Below are positions 52,881-62,177 of a stretch of DNA of 63,847 nucleotides, piece after piece. Origin of the DNA: GCA-2794515 sp033763335 (GTDB taxonomy: Bacteria > Chloroflexota > Anaerolineae > Aggregatilineales > Phototrophicaceae); assembly GCA_033763335.1 (NCBI GenBank), contig JANRKU010000023.1:1-63847 (forward strand), given 5' to 3'. Position 1 is the stretch's first letter. Every line of letters starts with the position of its first letter. The notes below the pieces were generated by a model, which worked only from the letters and a program-made list of their open reading frames with translations, was not told where the DNA came from and did not search any database. The translations under genes were made by a program, and so were the position numbers.

Positions 52881-53551
52881 CGATGATTAGAAAATATGGC
52901 ATTTTTGCTTTAATTGGCATTGTTTTAACCGTTGCCATTGCCATTGTACTGTCGCCACCTTTTCATGTTACTTTTGTGTTGGCATATCAAATTAAACGAA
53001 TACTCGCCTTGTTTTTGGGGATAGCCTATCCTGTTTTTTCTGCGTTATACACAATAACCCCATTGAGCCTTATCCTCATTTTCATCGTCATTACACTATT
53101 TTTCGTGGGGATATGGCGGGTGTGGCGTGCTAGACGGTATCCATTACTCATCCCCATCACGGCACTAATTGGGGTGAACATTTTGTTTATTGGCACATCG
53201 CAATTTTTGGATACAGGACGGCTCACAGAACCACTGACTATTTGTGAAGATTATTTTTTGTCACAACTAACCTTTCAGGTGGTTCGTTATCCCATCGAAG
53301 CACGCTTGCGTGATGATGCCCAAACATTTATTTTGATGTCAGATGATAACCGTCAGACATGGCGACAAATTTTCACTGCGTATGCTGTGAACCCGCAAAT
53401 CTTTGGGTGTGATAATATCGAATCCAGCCTGAATGATGCGACAACATGGTCTATTGTTATCGAAGAGCGTAAAGGCAATACTCTCGAAAATAATCTTATT
53501 CGCTATACCACCACTGATGGCGGAAGCACGTTTGAGCGGCAAGACCCATGA
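52877..53551 (+). CDS. three-helix membrane protein of unknown function
   Basis: 224 residues with hydrophobic segments at about 7-28, 45-76 and 90-115, then a hydrophilic, probably extracytoplasmic C-terminal half with two cysteines (LTICEDY, IFGCDN) that could pair. It is not recognised. It overlaps both neighbours by four bases (ATGA at each end), so it is tightly coupled to the esterase-CapA fusion and to the GH3 gene, and presumably acts with them at the cell surface. Confidence 0.75.
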   Translation: MTMIRKYGIFALIGIVLTVAIAIVLSPPFHVTFVLAYQIKRILALFLGIAYPVFSALYTITPLSLILIFIVITLFFVGIWRVWRARRYPLLIPITALIGVNILFIGTSQFLDTGRLTEPLTICEDYFLSQLTFQVVRYPIEARLRDDAQTFILMSDDNRQTWRQIFTAYAVNPQIFGCDNIESSLNDATTWSIVIEERKGNTLENNLIRYTTTDGGSTFERQDP

Positions 53552-55209
53552 AGCGATATAAACGAGCGATACTCATTTTTTTACATATGATGGTGATGAT
53601 TATCTTCACCGTGTCTGTTTCTGCCCAAGATGACCCCATACAACAACGCATTGACCAGATGACCCTACAACAAAAAGTGGGGCAATTGTTCATGGTACAT
53701 TCTTATGGGGAGCGACTCGGTATTGCGGGGCGAGATTTGCTCCAGACATGGCAACCTGCTGGGGTGGTGTTGTTTGATAACAATATTGGCACCCCCGCCA
53801 AAACCACGCGCATTGTTAATGAATTTCAAGAGGCGATGCAAGCCGTTGGCGCTGTACCATTATTTGTATCCACCGACCAAGAGGGTGGGTGGATTATGCG
53901 AATGCGTGATGGTTTTACGGAATTGCCTCCTACCGCGTTGATAACTGCCAGCAATGACCCCGATTTGGCATGGCGAATGGGACAAGCGATGGCGATAGAA
54001 ATAAGTGCAGTGGGGGTGAATATGAATCTTGCCCCTGTCGCCGATTTAGATACCAACCTCGCCAATCCTGTTATTGGGCGGCGCTCACCCGGTGGTGTTC
54101 CCGATTTGGTTGGTCAAATGCTGGAAAATTACATTGGTGGGATGCAAGCCGAAGGGGTTTTGGCGACGGTCAAACATTTCCCCGGTCATGGCGATACATT
54201 TGAAGATTCTCATGTTATGTTGCCTATGATTCCACATAATATTGAATTTTTACGTCAGCGTGAACTCATCCCATTTATATCTGCGATAAATGCCGATGTG
54301 AGTGCAATAATGGTTGCACATATTTGGTTTTCGGCGTTTGATGCTCAAGAATTGCCTGCCAGTTTGTCTTATAATATCGTGACAGCGTTGTTGCGCGATG
54401 AATTGGGGTATGATGGCATGATTATGACGGATGCGATGGATATGGATGCCATCGAAACACGCTATACACCCGACCAAGCGGCGATTATGGCAATTCAAGC
54501 TGGTGTGGATTTGGTGGTCTATGGAACAGGATTTAGCGAAGCCCGTCAGATTTTTGCCATGCAGAGTGTGTATGACGCGGTGCTGGATGGTCGCATAGAT
54601 GAATCGCGCATAGATGAATCGGTGTATCGGGTTTTATCTGCAAAAGCAGATTATGGTCTCTTGGATTGGCAATCATTAGAACCGACCAGCGCCGAAGCAC
54701 GCATTAATTTGGCACAAACCACTGCTATATTGCCAGATTTATTTGATGCAGGGGTGACAGTGGCTTATGATAATTCTGACCATGTGCCTGTGGCGAATGA
54801 TGAGTCTGTTGCCATGATATATCCCGGTCAACGAACACTCATTACGCGGGAATGTGGGGCATATCATCCCAATATTCAATGGCTACCTGTGAGCAATGCG
54901 CCGACCCCTGACGAAATTGCATCGGCAGTGGCATTGGCAGGACGGGTGAATACGGTAATTGTGTTTACGCGCAATGCCAGCGAAACCTCATCGCAAGTGG
55001 AACTTGTGCGGGCATTGCCTCCCGAAAAAACGGTGGCGGTGGCGCTTTATTCCCCTTATGATGGGGTCTTGTTTCCACAAACGAGTGGTTATATTATCAC
55101 GTATGGACCTCAAGACCCCGGTATAAGTACCGTTTGTCGGATTTTATTTGGTGTTTCTCCTGCAAGGGGGCAACTATCCATTACATTGACCCCGCCACCG
55201 CCTTCATAA
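53548..55209 (+). CDS. nagZ: GH3 beta-N-acetylhexosaminidase (NagZ-like), secreted
   Basis: Removes N-acetylglucosamine from muropeptides or glycans. A signal peptide ends near residue 26 (SVSAQ). The GH3 barrel carries KHFPGHGDTFEDSH, which includes the Asp/His acid-base loop, and the nucleophile Asp in MTDAMDMDAIE. A C-terminal domain of about 180 residues follows (TTAILPDLFDAGVTVAY). Cytoplasmic NagZ is shorter; the signal peptide and extra domain indicate an extracytoplasmic enzyme. It is last in the operon. Confidence 0.9.
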   Translation: MKRYKRAILIFLHMMVMIIFTVSVSAQDDPIQQRIDQMTLQQKVGQLFMVHSYGERLGIAGRDLLQTWQPAGVVLFDNNIGTPAKTTRIVNEFQEAMQAVGAVPLFVSTDQEGGWIMRMRDGFTELPPTALITASNDPDLAWRMGQAMAIEISAVGVNMNLAPVADLDTNLANPVIGRRSPGGVPDLVGQMLENYIGGMQAEGVLATVKHFPGHGDTFEDSHVMLPMIPHNIEFLRQRELIPFISAINADVSAIMVAHIWFSAFDAQELPASLSYNIVTALLRDELGYDGMIMTDAMDMDAIETRYTPDQAAIMAIQAGVDLVVYGTGFSEARQIFAMQSVYDAVLDGRIDESRIDESVYRVLSAKADYGLLDWQSLEPTSAEARINLAQTTAILPDLFDAGVTVAYDNSDHVPVANDESVAMIYPGQRTLITRECGAYHPNIQWLPVSNAPTPDEIASAVALAGRVNTVIVFTRNASETSSQVELVRALPPEKTVAVALYSPYDGVLFPQTSGYIITYGPQDPGISTVCRILFGVSPARGQLSITLTPPPPS

Positions 55210-55281
55210 ACCGACTTGCGAGAGAGTGAAATTCACGTTAACTTTATAGACAGATGATTTTTGAGAATAGATGGTGAGACT

Positions 55282-57525
55282 ATGGGGACACTTAACCCAG
55301 ATTTGCTTTCAAAAGATGTGGTTGCCACGCTTAATTCTGCGACCAATTTCAAAAAACAATTCCGCAAAGATACAATCATGCCCGAATTGTTGCTTTTGGC
55401 GTTGTTACGTCAACAAAATACCGCCGCTAATCGGTTGCTCGAAATTTTTAAGACCAATCGTGGCGTAGATTTGGAACGGCTCGACAAACAAGTAGAATTG
55501 GCGATTGAAAGTCGCCGTGACCAAAGTGGCAATTTGGATTTTGTCGCACAAGGCAATCAGACGGTATCGCTTTCACGTCAGACTATTATCCTCATTGATG
55601 ATGCCCTCAGCCTTGCCAATTCACAAGATGAGGTGCGGGTAGATACCGACCATGTTTTGGCTGTCCTCAGCGAAAGTTCGATGAGTACCAGTGGCATTTT
55701 GCGCCAACATGGGATTACACCCAAAGCCATACAAGACATTTTGACCGACTATAGTAGTATTCGTCGCCGTCCAGATGGTACGACACAAGATTTTGTGGCA
55801 GATGCCAAAGCGGGAACGCTTAGGGCTGTTTATTTCCGCGAAGATTTATTGCGCTATATCATCACCATTATCTCGCAATCGGTTAAACGGCATGTCATCC
55901 TTGTGGGACCCGATGGGGTAGGCAAACGTACCCTCGCGTATAGCTTGGCGCTCCTCATGTCAGAGGGTAAGGGTCCCATTGGGCTTAGTAATTTGGTGCA
56001 AATTGATGAATCGGCATTGCTCGATAACGACCAAAAAGCAGTACGGGCGGGCATGAGCAAAGCCAGTGGTGGGGTGTTATTTATCCCGCATATTCATCGT
56101 TTTTTTGGTGGACCCATCAAGGCAGAATTTTCTAAAGCCACGCCGATGATTCAAAAAGCATTTCTCACCGATAACCCTGTTATCATCGCCTCGACCACCG
56201 AATTGGAATATAACCAACGGTTGGCAGGGGTGAGCGCCATCAGCGAAAATAGCCATGTGGTGCGCGTACCAGAACCATCCATTGAGGAAACTGTAGAAAT
56301 GCTCAGCATCCGCAAATCGCATTTGGAAGCCGATTATGGCATCGAAATTGTGCCAGAGGCGCTATCGCTTGCTTCACGCCTCGCAAAACGCTATATGGCG
56401 AGTGTGCCGTTGCCCCTCAGCGCCGAGCAATTGCTCCATCGTACTGCCGCAATGGTCAATATGAGCAAACAAGAAAATTTGGCATTCAAGCCAGAAGCAC
56501 GCGACCATATTTTGGATGTCGAAGACATCACCTTCACCGCCAGCCAAATGACGGGCATCCCTGTCAATAAATTGGGTGAGGATGAACGCCTGCGTTATGC
56601 CAATATGGATGACCACCTCAAAGAACGGATTATTGGGCAAGATGATGCCGTTGTATCGGTCAGTCGTGCCATCAAAACGGCGCGTGTGGGCTTAAAAGAT
56701 TCTAAACGCCCTATTGGTGCATTTTTGTTTTTAGGTCCAACGGGCGTTGGCAAATCGGAACTCGCAAAGGCGCTGGCGGAATTTATGTTTGGCACAGAAG
56801 ATGCCATGTTGCCGTTGGATATGTCGGAATTTAAGGATGAATCGAGCTTAAATCGGTTGATTGGGTCGCCTAGTGGTTATGTTGATAGCGAGGCAGGCGG
56901 ACAATTGACCGAGCGTGTGCGCCAACAACCTTATATCATCGTGTTATTTGATGAAGTCGAAAAAGCACACCCCCGTATCATGGATATTTTGCTCCAAGTG
57001 ATTGAAGAAGGTCGCTTGACCGATGGGCGCGGTAATGCCACCAATTTTAGCGAAACAGTGATTATCCTCACCAGCAATTTGGGGTCACAAGTGTTGGCTG
57101 TCCCAGAAATTGATGATGATACCCGCGAAGAAGCGATGGAAGAGGTGCGTTCATGGTTTAGACCAGAATTCCTCAACCGTTTGGATGAAGTGATTATGTT
57201 CAATGCACTCAATGAGGAAAATCTGGATAGAATTTTGCGCCTGATGCTCAAAAAAGAAAACCAGATGGCGACAGAACGTGGCTTAAAACTTGCATTTACA
57301 GATAAAGCCATTTTGTGGATGATGGGGCAAAATGATGAACCCGAATATGGGGCGCGTCCGTTGCGCCGTATTATCCGCCGTAGTGTGCGTGAGCCATTAG
57401 CCGATTTCTTGCTCAAGACCAATCCGCCTGTGGGAACAGAGGTCGTGATTGATTCGGTAAGTGTTGAAGATGCCAAACTCGTTTTTAAGGCGGTTTATGA
57501 TGGTAAAGAAGTGGCGATAGGATAA
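55282..57525 (+). CDS. ClpA/ClpB-like AAA+ ATPase with degenerate first ATPase module
   Basis: Double-AAA Hsp100 protein. The Clp N-domain fills residues about 5-150. Module 1 keeps Walker A (GPDGVGKRT) but its Walker B reads LFIPHIHR instead of LFIDEIH, the YRGEFE pore segment is missing, and the arginine-finger ERRF region is absent. Module 2 is intact: GPTGVGKSE, VLFDEVEKAHP, LTSNLG and GARPLRR. There is no ClpB middle domain and no ClpP-docking VGF loop, so it is probably not part of a Clp protease. The ATG at 55282 is chosen; a TTG seven codons earlier is possible. The next gene starts five bases after its stop. Confidence 0.85.
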   Translation: MGTLNPDLLSKDVVATLNSATNFKKQFRKDTIMPELLLLALLRQQNTAANRLLEIFKTNRGVDLERLDKQVELAIESRRDQSGNLDFVAQGNQTVSLSRQTIILIDDALSLANSQDEVRVDTDHVLAVLSESSMSTSGILRQHGITPKAIQDILTDYSSIRRRPDGTTQDFVADAKAGTLRAVYFREDLLRYIITIISQSVKRHVILVGPDGVGKRTLAYSLALLMSEGKGPIGLSNLVQIDESALLDNDQKAVRAGMSKASGGVLFIPHIHRFFGGPIKAEFSKATPMIQKAFLTDNPVIIASTTELEYNQRLAGVSAISENSHVVRVPEPSIEETVEMLSIRKSHLEADYGIEIVPEALSLASRLAKRYMASVPLPLSAEQLLHRTAAMVNMSKQENLAFKPEARDHILDVEDITFTASQMTGIPVNKLGEDERLRYANMDDHLKERIIGQDDAVVSVSRAIKTARVGLKDSKRPIGAFLFLGPTGVGKSELAKALAEFMFGTEDAMLPLDMSEFKDESSLNRLIGSPSGYVDSEAGGQLTERVRQQPYIIVLFDEVEKAHPRIMDILLQVIEEGRLTDGRGNATNFSETVIILTSNLGSQVLAVPEIDDDTREEAMEEVRSWFRPEFLNRLDEVIMFNALNEENLDRILRLMLKKENQMATERGLKLAFTDKAILWMMGQNDEPEYGARPLRRIIRRSVREPLADFLLKTNPPVGTEVVIDSVSVEDAKLVFKAVYDGKEVAIG

Positions 57526-57530
57526 CTGGA

Positions 57531-58115
57531 GTGGATGATAATAACCCCAAAACACAGATGAATCGTCCCTTTCCAAAACGCCCAGAGGATGGATATTCGG
57601 CTTGGCAGTCTACGATGGCGTATATCAGCACCCATCATAGCCCCGATGCCTTGCTCCAAGTAGAGGTGTATCCGCATGGGGAAGGCATTGCATGGGGGGC
57701 ATCTGTGTCTTGGGGTGGAAATCAAGAAATCGTGCGGGATAGCCACGATTTGCCTAGTGCTTTACGCGATTTATGGTTAGTGGTTGAGCGCAACCATCAT
57801 ATTTTTCATTCACCTGTTGATGCCCTGCGTCGTCCACATGGGTATAAAGACCATGAATGGTTTGATGAACACACACTTGATATATTGCATCGGCTGATTC
57901 ATACCACCCAAAGCGTTTTTAGAGAGGATTGGCGAATTTTGTGGGTATATCAAGCCACAGAAACAGCCGATATGCGTGTGCAAATGCGAATGCTCGCCGC
58001 CAATATGACCCGTCATGCCAGTGGGCGTGGTGCAAGCGTACTGGATGCAGGGCGTGAGGTATTTCGTAATGCCGCTTCTGTTTATAAGGCACATTTAGAT
58101 TTTGATAATGAATAA
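57531..58115 (+). CDS. hypothetical protein next to the Clp-like ATPase
   Basis: An unrecognised 194-residue soluble protein, rich in His and Trp, with no signal or membrane segment. The middle is compatible with an alpha/beta fold (LLQVEVYPHGEGIAWGASVS); the C-terminus is helical. GTG start with AGGAT eight bases upstream. It begins five bases after the Clp-like gene and overlaps the reading frame before the next gene, so it is cotranscribed. It could be an adaptor or partner of the ATPase, which is speculation from position. Confidence 0.7.
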   Translation: MDDNNPKTQMNRPFPKRPEDGYSAWQSTMAYISTHHSPDALLQVEVYPHGEGIAWGASVSWGGNQEIVRDSHDLPSALRDLWLVVERNHHIFHSPVDALRRPHGYKDHEWFDEHTLDILHRLIHTTQSVFREDWRILWVYQATETADMRVQMRMLAANMTRHASGRGASVLDAGREVFRNAASVYKAHLDFDNE

Positions 58116-58128
58116 AGGAGATTTTGAG

Positions 58129-59544
58129 ATGAGCTTTGATATATCCGTATTTAGAAAATATGATATTCGTGGCACGGTGGTCGGGAATCCGCCTCAAATT
58201 ACGACCGATTTGGCGCGTGCAGTTGGCAAGGCATTGGGGACATATTATCCACAACAATTTGGCACAGACCGCGTGTTTGTTGGGTGCGATAATCGGCACA
58301 CATCCACACCGCTAAAATCTGCCATGATAGAAGGCTTGCTCTCTACGGGGATGAATGTCACTGATATTGGGCAAGTTCTCACCCCAACCACCTATTTTGC
58401 CTGCGCCAGCTATGGCGATAAGGGCGGTGGTGTGATGATTACGGGAAGTCACCTCGACACCCGTTATAATGGTATCAAAATGGCATTTGGCACATTGGCA
58501 CTCGCGGGTGAACAAATCCAAGACCTGCTTAAAATTATTCAAACCAATGCTTTTGCAGTTGGGCAAGGCTCATTTGAGACCGATTTAGACATGATAAACA
58601 AGCACATGGATAAAATCGGCAGTATGGTCTCATTCAAAAAACCATTGACGGTTGTATTGGATGCGGGTAATGGGTTATCTGGCTCGTATGTCCCCGCGCT
58701 CCTCAGAAAATTGGGTGCAACGGTGCATGGATTATATCTGGAATCGGATGGCACGTATCCTAACCACTTGCCCAATCCAGAAGACCCAGAAATGACAGTA
58801 GACCTCGAAGCCAAAGTGGTTGAACTCAATGCCGATTTGGGTTTGGCATTTGATGGTGATAGTGACCGTTGCGGATTTATTGATAATCACGGGCATCATA
58901 TCGCCGCAGACCGCTTGTTGGCACTTTTGGCGCGGGATTTATTGAGCCGTCATCCGGGGTCGTATGTGGTTTTTGATGTGAAAGCCTCCCAAGCCTTGCC
59001 CGATGAAATCAAAAAATATGGTGGCAAGCCTTATATGTGGAAATCTGGGCATAGCCTCATGAAACAAAAAATGCGCGAATTGGGCGCACCACTCGGCGGG
59101 GAAGTCAGTGGGCATTTGTTTGTTGGCGAAAATTATTACGGGTTTGATGATGCCCCATTGGTCGCACTCAAGACACTCGAAATTATTTCGCAAAGTGATA
59201 AGACCATTGCCGAAATTTTTGATGAAATTCCTAAATTGGTCGCCACACCAGAAATCATCCTTGATGCACCCGATGCGGTTAAATTTGCCATCATTGATGA
59301 AATTGCCGCAGAACTCGCCAAAGATTATGAGATGATTACCGTAGATGGGGCGCGTGCTGTATTTGAGCATGGCTGGGGCTTAGTCCGTGCCAGCAATACC
59401 CAACCCGCCATCACGCTCCGTTTTGAAGCCTATGAAACCTCACAAATTGTCGAATATATGGGACGGTTTAAGGCACAGTTAGATAAACACCCAGAAATTA
59501 ATCAGGATAAACTCATTGCTCAAATCGCTAAATTCTCGGAGTAA
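58129..59544 (+). CDS. phosphomannomutase/phosphoglucomutase
   Basis: Alpha-D-phosphohexomutase of 471 residues that moves phosphate between C6 and C1 of mannose or glucose. The catalytic Ser (S107) sits in TGSHLD rather than the common TASHNP. The metal loop DGDSDR, the sugar loop GGEVSGH and the phosphate loop ASNTQPAITLRFE are intact. The open frame starts nine codons earlier, but the ATG at 58129 has AAAGGAG eight bases upstream. It probably supplies sugar nucleotides for the glycosyltransferase nearby. Confidence 0.92.
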   Translation: MSFDISVFRKYDIRGTVVGNPPQITTDLARAVGKALGTYYPQQFGTDRVFVGCDNRHTSTPLKSAMIEGLLSTGMNVTDIGQVLTPTTYFACASYGDKGGGVMITGSHLDTRYNGIKMAFGTLALAGEQIQDLLKIIQTNAFAVGQGSFETDLDMINKHMDKIGSMVSFKKPLTVVLDAGNGLSGSYVPALLRKLGATVHGLYLESDGTYPNHLPNPEDPEMTVDLEAKVVELNADLGLAFDGDSDRCGFIDNHGHHIAADRLLALLARDLLSRHPGSYVVFDVKASQALPDEIKKYGGKPYMWKSGHSLMKQKMRELGAPLGGEVSGHLFVGENYYGFDDAPLVALKTLEIISQSDKTIAEIFDEIPKLVATPEIILDAPDAVKFAIIDEIAAELAKDYEMITVDGARAVFEHGWGLVRASNTQPAITLRFEAYETSQIVEYMGRFKAQLDKHPEINQDKLIAQIAKFSE

Positions 59545-59546
59545 CA

Positions 59547-60233
59547 ATGTCAGAACACTTTAAGAAGATTTATTCATCCCAAGCAGAACTCTACGACCAA
59601 TTGGTGTCCTATGAGGATTATTTGGGTAATATCACCAATGCCTTGCTCACCATTCGTCAAATTTCTAGCAGTGAAGTTGTCGAATTTGGCGCAGGGACAG
59701 GACGGTTAACCCGTTGGTTTGCCTCACAAGCAAAGCGCATAGTGGCTTTTGAACTGTATGAACACATGCTCATGATGCTCCAGCAAAAAGTGGAACACCC
59801 CGTGTTTTATGCCATTGCTGATAATCATGAATTGCCTGTCGCCAACGAATTTGCAGATTTAGCAATAGCAGGCTGGACATTTGGTCATTCAATTAGCTGG
59901 TATCCCGATTCATGGCGCGATAATATTCACCACATGCTCACCGAAATGCGCCGTGTGGTGCGTCCTAATGGCACTATGATTGTCATTGAGACGCTTGGCA
60001 CTGGTTATGAGACCCCAACCCCGCCTTCTGAGGAACACGCAGAATATTATGCTCATCTCAAAGAAATTGGCTTTGTACGCCGTTGGGTGCGGAGTGATTA
60101 TCGGTTTGAATCGGTTGATGATGCCGAAAATCTCACCCGCTTTTTCTTTGGCGATGACCTCGCAGACCATGTGCGTGCCAATAATCTAAAAATTGTCCCT
60201 GAATGTACGGGGATATGGTGGAAACATGTCTAA
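59547..60233 (+). CDS. class I SAM-dependent methyltransferase
   Basis: 228 residues with the SAM-binding motif VVEFGAGTGRLTRWFA (residues about 40-55), acidic motif II (FELYEHML) and a Methyltransf_11-like core with a C-terminal cap. The substrate cannot be read from sequence. It starts two bases after the mutase stop and overlaps the family-39 glycosyltransferase by eight bases, so all three are coupled. It could modify a quinone, lipid or glycan. Confidence 0.85.
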   Translation: MSEHFKKIYSSQAELYDQLVSYEDYLGNITNALLTIRQISSSEVVEFGAGTGRLTRWFASQAKRIVAFELYEHMLMMLQQKVEHPVFYAIADNHELPVANEFADLAIAGWTFGHSISWYPDSWRDNIHHMLTEMRRVVRPNGTMIVIETLGTGYETPTPPSEEHAEYYAHLKEIGFVRRWVRSDYRFESVDDAENLTRFFFGDDLADHVRANNLKIVPECTGIWWKHV

Positions 60234-62172
60234 TCCTTCATCATCTGATGAAGTGATGAAGCAAAACGGGTATGGCATAAATTTTGCCATACCCCTTTTT
60301 TTGTTGGTGGGAATTTTATTGATAGGGGCGTTTTTGCGTTTTTATCAATTGCCTGCCATGAACAACATGATAGCGCCCGATGAATCGGTTTATGGGTTAG
60401 ATGCGTTGTCATTGCTCCAAAACCCACGCCTGACCCCATTTTTCCCTGCGAATTATGGCAGGGAAGGCGGATGGATGTATTGGTTGGCGGGGTGGTTTTC
60501 GATACTTGGCACATCCTCTAGCACCATGCGAATCGCCTCTGCCATGATAGGCTTGCTCACGGTGGCGGGGACATATCGGCTGGCGCGGGAAATTTTTGGC
60601 AAGCAACCTGCCTTATGGGTGGGGGTGGCGATTGCTATTTTTTATTGGCATGTCCATTTTAGCCATTTGGCATTTCGCGCTATCACCTTTCCCTTGATGG
60701 GGACGCTCACCTTCGCATTTTTATGGAAAGCCTTTAATACAAATCAGCGTCGTTTTTGGATAGTGGCGGGGATATTCTTGGGGATGACCCTCTATACCTA
60801 TTTTTCTGCACGAACATGGATGATTTATGCTGGATTTACCCTTATCGGGTTTTATCTCTATGACCGCCGTTTGTGGCGAAATATTGCGTGGGGTGCGCTG
60901 ATGGCGGGGGTTGTTAGCACGCCGATGTTACTCTATTGGGTCACATATCCCGATTTGGCATTTCAGCGATTTTCTGGTGTTGCCATTTCTGGCATAGACC
61001 AATTAATCCCCAATATTGGCGAATGGTTTCGGATGTGGACAATGGAGGGGGATTGGTTTGAGCATCATAATGTGCCATATCGCCCTGTTTTAGACCTGCC
61101 ACTGGCTATTTTGGCGGTGAGTGGGTTGGTTGGATTGCTCATCATGACATGGCGCAAAGGCATGTTTTTATGGGTAGTGGGGTTATTAGGTGTTTCCGCA
61201 GTTGGGTTATTGACAACTCATGCCAATAGCCTCATCCGTAATATTGGCTCTGTTATCCCGATGGCGCTCATGATTGGTTATGGCGCATGGACAATTCAAC
61301 GCATGGGAGCGCGGTGGCGTGTGGGATGGGTTTTTCCTGCTAGTTTGTTGTTATGGGCAGGAATTAATAGCCTGACTACAGTTGACCAATGGCTTAATGT
61401 CCCCGCGTTATATACCCGTATGGAACAGCATATTGGGGGCGGAATGGCATATTTGCGCGTGAATACCCCACCTGATGCACGGCTTTATTTTGCACCATTT
61501 TCTTCATCACACCCTGTTTTGCGCTTTCGTAGCCAATCACTCCTGCCACGCATTGTTAATGGGTTAGATGCTACAGTATGCGAAATTATCCCTGATGTGC
61601 CACAGGCATGGTATTTTAGCATTGTGCAATGGGATGCGAATTTCGCGTCACGCCTCGCCCAATGGGGTGATGTCGAAAAAATTTATGATGAGCCAATTGA
61701 TGCTCGTTATGCGATTTATACCCTCAAACCAAATTTGACAGCTATTACATCGGCAGAGCCAATTTTATTTGGTGATAAGCTCGATTTACGGGTGCTATCC
61801 ACTATTCCCGCAACCATCAACAAAAATACGCCTCTCACCATCACCATCGCTATGCGCCGTATTGGGGATATTCCAGACCCATTCGACACCTATACTCTAT
61901 TTGCTCACGCTTATGATGCCCCTATGCCTGTCGAAAATGTCATTGTACGGGCGCAATTGGATGCGCCATTATGCCCGTCTACACCCCCATTCGATTGGCG
62001 GATGGACGAATGGGCAGTTCAAACGTTTACATTAATTTTCCCGCCAGATTTAGCGGTGGGGTCATATCAATTGGCGATGGGTGTTTATGTGCAACCGAGT
62101 TTTGCGCGTTTGCCCATTGCCTCAGCATCGGGTGATAGCTTTTTATTACCCATCATCACCCTAGAGGAGTGA
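60226..62172 (+). CDS. family-39-type glycosyltransferase, membrane protein
   Basis: About 648 residues with ten or more membrane helices. An early acidic motif (MIAPDESVYGLDAL) matches the first extracytoplasmic loop of GT39/PMT-type, ArnT-like enzymes that use polyprenyl-phosphate sugars. The extracytoplasmic C-terminal part (from about residue 400) has two beta-rich regions. The ATG at 60226 overlaps the methyltransferase gene; an earlier in-frame start lies 11 codons upstream. Acceptor is unknown. Confidence 0.85.
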   Translation: MSNPSSSDEVMKQNGYGINFAIPLFLLVGILLIGAFLRFYQLPAMNNMIAPDESVYGLDALSLLQNPRLTPFFPANYGREGGWMYWLAGWFSILGTSSSTMRIASAMIGLLTVAGTYRLAREIFGKQPALWVGVAIAIFYWHVHFSHLAFRAITFPLMGTLTFAFLWKAFNTNQRRFWIVAGIFLGMTLYTYFSARTWMIYAGFTLIGFYLYDRRLWRNIAWGALMAGVVSTPMLLYWVTYPDLAFQRFSGVAISGIDQLIPNIGEWFRMWTMEGDWFEHHNVPYRPVLDLPLAILAVSGLVGLLIMTWRKGMFLWVVGLLGVSAVGLLTTHANSLIRNIGSVIPMALMIGYGAWTIQRMGARWRVGWVFPASLLLWAGINSLTTVDQWLNVPALYTRMEQHIGGGMAYLRVNTPPDARLYFAPFSSSHPVLRFRSQSLLPRIVNGLDATVCEIIPDVPQAWYFSIVQWDANFASRLAQWGDVEKIYDEPIDARYAIYTLKPNLTAITSAEPILFGDKLDLRVLSTIPATINKNTPLTITIAMRRIGDIPDPFDTYTLFAHAYDAPMPVENVIVRAQLDAPLCPSTPPFDWRMDEWAVQTFTLIFPPDLAVGSYQLAMGVYVQPSFARLPIASASGDSFLLPIITLEE

Positions 62173-62177
62173 GTGTT

